A stretch of 27,826 bases of DNA from Victivallales bacterium (GTDB lineage Bacteria; Verrucomicrobiota; Lentisphaeria; Oligosphaerales; Oligosphaeraceae). Position 1 is the first letter of the stretch. The number at the start of each line of letters is the position of its first letter. Location of the stretch: positions 1 through 27,826 of the forward strand of contig JAGCTA010000546.1 in the NCBI GenBank assembly GCA_017963875.1. Direction: 5' to 3'. Positions 24,111-27,826 of the stretch are shown here, one piece after another. The translations under genes were made by a program, and so were the position numbers. The notes beneath the pieces are model-generated. The model searched no databases, was not told the origin of the DNA, and saw only the letters and a list, made by a program, of their open reading frames with translations.

Positions 24111-25193
24111 TTACTGTTCGTCCTCAACGAATTCCTCTGCACCGCCCTCATCATCGGCACCTGTATTGGCAATATCCTGTACTGGTGTCTTTACGCGTAT
24201 TGCCTCTTCGAGTTTCTTTTGCAATTCGGCATCCTCACGGATAACCTTTTTCGTCTGCTCGCGTCCTTGGGCAATCTGGGTTTCTCCAAACACAAACCAC
24301 GAACCACGTTTGTCAATGATTTTCTGATCCAAGGCAACATCAAGCAAGGACCCAGCCTTGGAAATCCCTTCGTCATACATAATGTCAAACTCGCACTCGG
24401 TGAAAGGCGGTGCCAGTTTATTCTTGACGACCTTGACCTTGACGCGGCTTCCCTGCGCCTGCCCCTCTGGCGCTTTGATTGTGGCAATTCGACGGATATC
24501 CAGACGAACGGAAGCATAGAATTTCAGCGCGCGACCACCAGTCGTCGTTTCAGGGCTTCCGAACATCACGCCGATTTTCTCGCGAATCTGATTGGTGAAA
24601 ATAACACATGTATTGCTTTTTGAAATCAGCGCCGTGAGTTTACGCAGCGCTTGAGACATGAGGCGGGCCTGGAGGCCGACATGGCTGTCCCCCATGTCGC
24701 CTTCAATTTCGGCACGTGGAACAAGTGCTGCGACAGAGTCTATGACGAGCACGGAAATGGCGTTGCTACGAACCAGCGTCTCTGCGATGTTCAGTGCATC
24801 TTCGCCGCAGTCTGGCTGAGATACCAGCAGGTTATCCGTATCCACTCCAATGACTTTCGCATACCGTGGATCTAAAGCATGCTCTGTATCGATAAACGCG
24901 CACACGCCGCCTTCGCGCTGCGCATTGGCAATGACGTGGAGACACACGGTTGTCTTACCAGAGGATTCAGGGCCAAAAATCTCAACTATTCTCCCTTTGG
25001 GAAAACCGCCGCAGCCCAATGCAATATCAAGCGAAATGGCTCCCGAACTATAGACATCCACTGTCTGCTGTGCTCGGTCCCCCAAACGCATAATGGAGCC
25101 TTTTCCAAATTCCTTTTCAATCTGGCCAAGCGCCAGTTTCAGATTCTTCTCGCGCAATTCCGCGCCGTTTGCAATGACGACTTCCTTTGCCAT
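24111..25193 (-). CDS. recA: Recombinase RecA
   Basis: RecA forms filaments on single-stranded DNA, catalyses strand exchange and promotes LexA-type autocleavage. The 360-residue product is of normal length. It has the Walker A motif GPESSGKT (74-81), [13 protein letters not shown], the Walker B strand [10 protein letters not shown], loop L1 [20 protein letters not shown], and [21 protein letters not shown] with loop L2. The C-terminus is acidic ([14 protein letters not shown]), as usual. ATG 25193 has AGGAG at 9 bp spacing; the in-frame TTG at 25199 is rejected. It is probably monocistronic with its own promoter and converges with the U32-like gene. An RdgC-like protein is encoded 18 kb away. 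Confidence 0.98.
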   Translation of the reverse strand: MAKEVVIANGAELREKNLKLALGQIEKEFGKGSIMRLGDRAQQTVDVYSSGAISLDIALGCGGFPKGRIVEIFGPESSGKTTVCLHVIANAQREGGVCAFIDTEHALDPRYAKVIGVDTDNLLVSQPDCGEDALNIAETLVRSNAISVLVIDSVAALVPRAEIEGDMGDSHVGLQARLMSQALRKLTALISKSNTCVIFTNQIREKIGVMFGSPETTTGGRALKFYASVRLDIRRIATIKAPEGQAQGSRVKVKVVKNKLAPPFTECEFDIMYDEGISKAGSLLDVALDQKIIDKRGSWFVFGETQIAQGREQTKKVIREDAELQKKLEEAIRVKTPVQDIANTGADDEGGAEEFVEDEQ

Positions 25194-25246
25194 GGTCAAT
25201 TTCTCCTAAAAATACTTGCTTCCCTGCTTTTCCATGCAGTATTGAA

Positions 25247-25276
25247 ATAACAACAAACCATTTTTGATTCTGTCAA
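25247..25276 (-). promoter_or_regulatory. Candidate recA promoter
   Basis: On the minus strand a perfect TTGACA (25276-25271) is followed after 18 bp by TGTTAT (25252-25247, 4 of 6 to consensus), giving a predicted transcript start about 45 bp before the ATG. No SOS-box-like palindrome of a type I know is visible, so damage control is not shown. Confidence 0.45.
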
Positions 25277-25380
25277 GGATATAGTATCGCCGATGATTTT
25301 CAAAATACAAGTTTTTTATAGCATTATTTTTTTAGCCACTCTTATTTTTCCATAGCATTGCTTGAAAACGCCGCAGCACC

Positions 25381-26808
25381 TCAAAGGCGCATGGCGTCAA
25401 TGAATGCATTTTCAAAATCAGGGGCGTTGTTAAGTAAAAACTCCCTGACGGACATATTCGCTAACTCATACCGCCATTCAGGATAACATGCCATCCGTAC
25501 CGCTCCTGCCAATGAAGTGTTTCCAACGGCGACAGTTGGAACGCATGGCAACAGACCGATTGTCCGTGCATTGTCCATGTTCAAATATTGTGCGAACCCA
25601 CCAGCAAGGACAATGCGTGTGACGGCAATCCCACAGTGCTTCTCCAACGTCTGTAAACCAGCGGCAACAGCGGCTTTCGCTACAAGAAGACGCGCTATGT
25701 CGCTCTCCGACAAGATAATCCCAGGCATGATTTCACACGTATCCGCCGATGGTTGGAAACGTCCAAAAGACAAAAGGCGTCCTGAACGTTTCAAGTATGC
25801 CAGAACATCAACAAGTGCCGAACCGCAGACACCGCTGGCTTTCCCATCGCCGATAACCTTGAAATCACCAGGCGATTGAAACGAGCAGACGGCACCTGGC
25901 ACCGCCCGTGACCCGCAACCAATCCCTGCGCCTTCAAATGCAGGGCCAGCCGCCGCCGCCGTGCCACAATAACTCCCATCAGGAAGGCATAGGACAATCT
26001 CGCAATTCGTACCCAAATCAATAAACGCCTCGCCTGGCTTAAGTGACACCCCGCCCAAACCGCCAATGACATCACCGCCTATAAACGCCGTTGCTGGCGG
26101 AACAGTATATACTTCCACATCATCGGCCAATCCCAGGCACTTGGCGGATACCACTGGAAAACTATTTACAGGTAGCGTAAACGGATGACTTCCTAGGGAC
26201 TTCGGACTGATGCCATGAAAAATGCAGGTCATTGTCGAATTCCCCGCGATGGCAATCCGCGCGGGAGGTTCACTCAACGACATTTTTTTAAGCAAACATC
26301 TCATCGCATCCAATAGACACCGCCTCATATCGTCCAGATGTTCATCAGATGCGGAAATACGCGCCATGACATTGTCGCCGTATGCCGCCTGTGGATTATA
26401 GCAGGACGCAGAAGACAGGCAACGGCCATTTTTATATGCCGTTGCAGCAAGTGTCGTTGTTCCAATGTCAAAACCGACGACTGCGCTTTGGATATCAGGA
26501 ATCTCCACCACGACATTCCACGATTCAAGTGCCGTCCCACAGATTGCATTTTTCAGCAGAGATTGTTCAGGAATTTCAACACTTCCTTCAGAAGAAACCA
26601 GACGCGTATGACATGCCAAAGCCTCATGCGGTGCCTGGAGGATTTTCCCCGCGACATTCCATTCACCCGAAGCCAAACAGACACTGCATCGCCCGCACGA
26701 ACCATGCCCGCCGCACCGAAGATCCAAACTGAAACCTGCGTCGGCAAGAATATCACTTAAATTACGCGATTTTTCTGTGATTTTTAGGAGGTGTCTGGGC
26801 ATAATCAT
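25381..26808 (-). CDS. ASKHA/ferredoxin protein, corrinoid-activator (RamA/RACo)-like
   Basis: Proteins of this family (DUF4445 type) use a [2Fe-2S] ferredoxin domain and an ATP-hydrolysing ASKHA domain to re-reduce inactive Co(II) corrinoid proteins. The 475-residue product has the cluster motif C32-x5-C38-x2-C41 (CGGHGSCGRC) plus Cys66. It then has the ASKHA motifs VVGFDIGTTTLAATAY near 110-125, GEAFIDLGTNCEIVL, GPAFEGAGIGCGSRA and the C-terminal IVLAGGFAQYLNMDN. It is shorter than the usual 520-650 residues, because the linker between ferredoxin and ASKHA domains is reduced. Two in-frame ATGs lie at 26808 and 26802. No corrinoid protein or methyltransferase is in the window, so its partner is unknown. 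It is likely to act in anaerobic methyl or O-demethylation metabolism. Confidence 0.82.
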   Translation of the reverse strand: MIMPRHLLKITEKSRNLSDILADAGFSLDLRCGGHGSCGRCSVCLASGEWNVAGKILQAPHEALACHTRLVSSEGSVEIPEQSLLKNAICGTALESWNVVVEIPDIQSAVVGFDIGTTTLAATAYKNGRCLSSASCYNPQAAYGDNVMARISASDEHLDDMRRCLLDAMRCLLKKMSLSEPPARIAIAGNSTMTCIFHGISPKSLGSHPFTLPVNSFPVVSAKCLGLADDVEVYTVPPATAFIGGDVIGGLGGVSLKPGEAFIDLGTNCEIVLCLPDGSYCGTAAAAGPAFEGAGIGCGSRAVPGAVCSFQSPGDFKVIGDGKASGVCGSALVDVLAYLKRSGRLLSFGRFQPSADTCEIMPGIILSESDIARLLVAKAAVAAGLQTLEKHCGIAVTRIVLAGGFAQYLNMDNARTIGLLPCVPTVAVGNTSLAGAVRMACYPEWRYELANMSVREFLLNNAPDFENAFIDAMRL

Positions 26809-26932
26809 GCTATCCCATAAGTTTTCGCCCCATCAGAACTTGATATATAGGGGATTAGATATTAATTTACAGGCATTGTCTTTTATTTCCAATCATAATA
26901 AGCAACAAACCAAACCCGCAGGAACAAACGTC

Positions 26933-27826
26933 ATGATTCAAATACGCTTCCCGTTTAACGGGGCAATTCTCAACCATCGTAACGGAAAACAGGATTCCAA
27001 CGGCCTGTCAATTGTCGTCCGCGGCATTGCTCCCATGGGAACAGAAGTCACGGTCAACGGCGTGCCCGCACGCCGCAAAGGCGAATACTTTGACGCCCCA
27101 CTGACCATCACGCAATTTGAAACCACCATCACGGCATCCGTCAAAGGCATCCAAGGCGATGCAAGCCATTCCATTCGTGTCATCTGGGACAAGAACTCGC
27201 GGAAACGCTACCGCATCGCCATAGACGACAATGTCTTTTTCCTTCGCGACCTCTGCCAGAAACGCCCTGCGAACATCTTCGACAACCTCTATCTCTCCAT
27301 ACTCAAGAAAGTCCACGACGACTATGGAACTAAGTATTCCCTCAACTGTTTCTACGAATCTCCTGAAAAGGACTTCAACCTCGGCATGCTCCCAGATACA
27401 TGGAAATCGCAGTTCGCGGACAATTCAGATTGGCTGAAAATGACATGGCACGCCTACAATGAATTCCCCGACCGCCCATACCAGTATTCCACACCAGAAG
27501 AGGTTCTCAAGGATCTGGATCTCATTCACGATGAAGTCTGCCGCTTTGCTGGCGAGTCGTCATGGGCCGCGCCTAGCATCGTCCACTGGGGCGAAATCCA
27601 GCCAAGCACATTCAAAGCACTGTATTCGCGTGGTGTCCGTGTCCTGTCTGGATACTTCACGCCATACGAACAGCACCACCTGGTCGCCTTCGGGCTCAGC
27701 GATTATTTCTGTGACATCATCGACAACCGCCGACTCCTCATGGACTGGGACTCTGGCATCGTCTTCTCGCGCTTGACAGCCGTCATCAACTTGACGCCGC
27801 TTGAGCAACTCGTTCCCATCATGAAA
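26933..27826 (+). CDS. Uncharacterised protein, WbmS/deacetylase-like barrel candidate (C-terminus outside window)
   Basis: An open frame of 298 codons runs from ATG 26933, with AGGA 9 bp upstream, to the window end without a stop. Residues 1 to about 80 look like a small beta domain (MGTEVTVNGVPARRKGEYF, an Ig-like VNGVPA pattern). The following region begins RYRIAIDDNVFFLRDL and continues with YSLNCFYESP, MLPDTWKSQF, WLKMTWHAYNEFPDRPY and APSIVHWGEI. IDDN, a His in TWHA and a later HWGE suggest a metal-dependent TIM- or NodB-like barrel, as in polysaccharide deacetylase/WbmS-like proteins. This is a pattern-level judgement. It is transcribed divergently from the ASKHA gene. No signal peptide is seen. 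Confidence 0.6.
   Translation, partial: MIQIRFPFNGAILNHRNGKQDSNGLSIVVRGIAPMGTEVTVNGVPARRKGEYFDAPLTITQFETTITASVKGIQGDASHSIRVIWDKNSRKRYRIAIDDNVFFLRDLCQKRPANIFDNLYLSILKKVHDDYGTKYSLNCFYESPEKDFNLGMLPDTWKSQFADNSDWLKMTWHAYNEFPDRPYQYSTPEEVLKDLDLIHDEVCRFAGESSWAAPSIVHWGEIQPSTFKALYSRGVRVLSGYFTPYEQHHLVAFGLSDYFCDIIDNRRLLMDWDSGIVFSRLTAVINLTPLEQLVPIMK

Noticed and set aside
25194..25380. SOS box upstream of recA
   Set aside because: No CTG-N10-CAG or other LexA-type palindrome that I know could be found near the candidate promoter.

Overview
The window comes from a bacterial chromosome, probably an anaerobe of the PVC group (Verrucomicrobiota/Lentisphaerota/Kiritimatiellota-like). This is an inference. It rests on a YdjY-domain exported protein, a compact DUF2264 protein, a class III RNR-type radical-SAM activase, a glycyl radical enzyme and a corrinoid-activator-type ASKHA ferredoxin. 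No tRNA, rRNA, IS element, prophage or CRISPR array was recognised. Gene density is high and codon use looks uniform, except for an AT-rich patch at about 18.2-18.75 kb.

Region 1 (1-7657, + strand) is a tightly packed housekeeping run: the 3' part of ffh, a VOC-fold protein, a CxxC thioredoxin-like protein, an NrdG2-type radical SAM activase, NAD kinase, plsY, an exported YdjY-domain protein, an RdgC-like protein, acpS and cinA. Region 2 (7.75-11.0 kb, +) holds a serA-like dehydrogenase behind a promoter and a short structured leader, closed by a clear intrinsic terminator. A MATE exporter and a histidine phosphatase follow.

Region 3 (13.7-11.0 kb, - strand) looks like a collapsed division/cell-wall (dcw) cluster: mraZ, a small FtsL-position membrane protein, an FtsI/PBP-like protein that stops at the end of its pedestal domain, and an FtsW/RodA SEDS polymerase that keeps its catalytic Asp. 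rsmH, the transpeptidase domain, and murE, murF, mraY and murD are absent from their usual places. This is the most surprising locus in the window. Region 4 (18.2-13.75 kb, -) is a translationally coupled operon: DUF2264 protein, polytopic GT-C-like membrane protein and a glycyl radical enzyme with a GCTE active site and a RIGGY glycyl loop. A perfect 10-bp tandem repeat and a small unknown ORF lie at its 5' side. The combination is not one I recognise.

Region 5 (18.7-23.97 kb, +) is a surface-polysaccharide-type operon: extended SDR, GT2 glycosyltransferase, polytopic membrane protein, WecC-like nucleotide-sugar dehydrogenase and a Cys-rich peptidase-U32-like protein. Region 6 (24-27.8 kb) has two copies of a GC-rich palindrome between convergent genes, recA (-) with a candidate promoter, a compact corrinoid-activator-like ASKHA protein (-), and the start of a divergent gene (+) resembling WbmS/deacetylase-like barrel proteins that runs off the window end.
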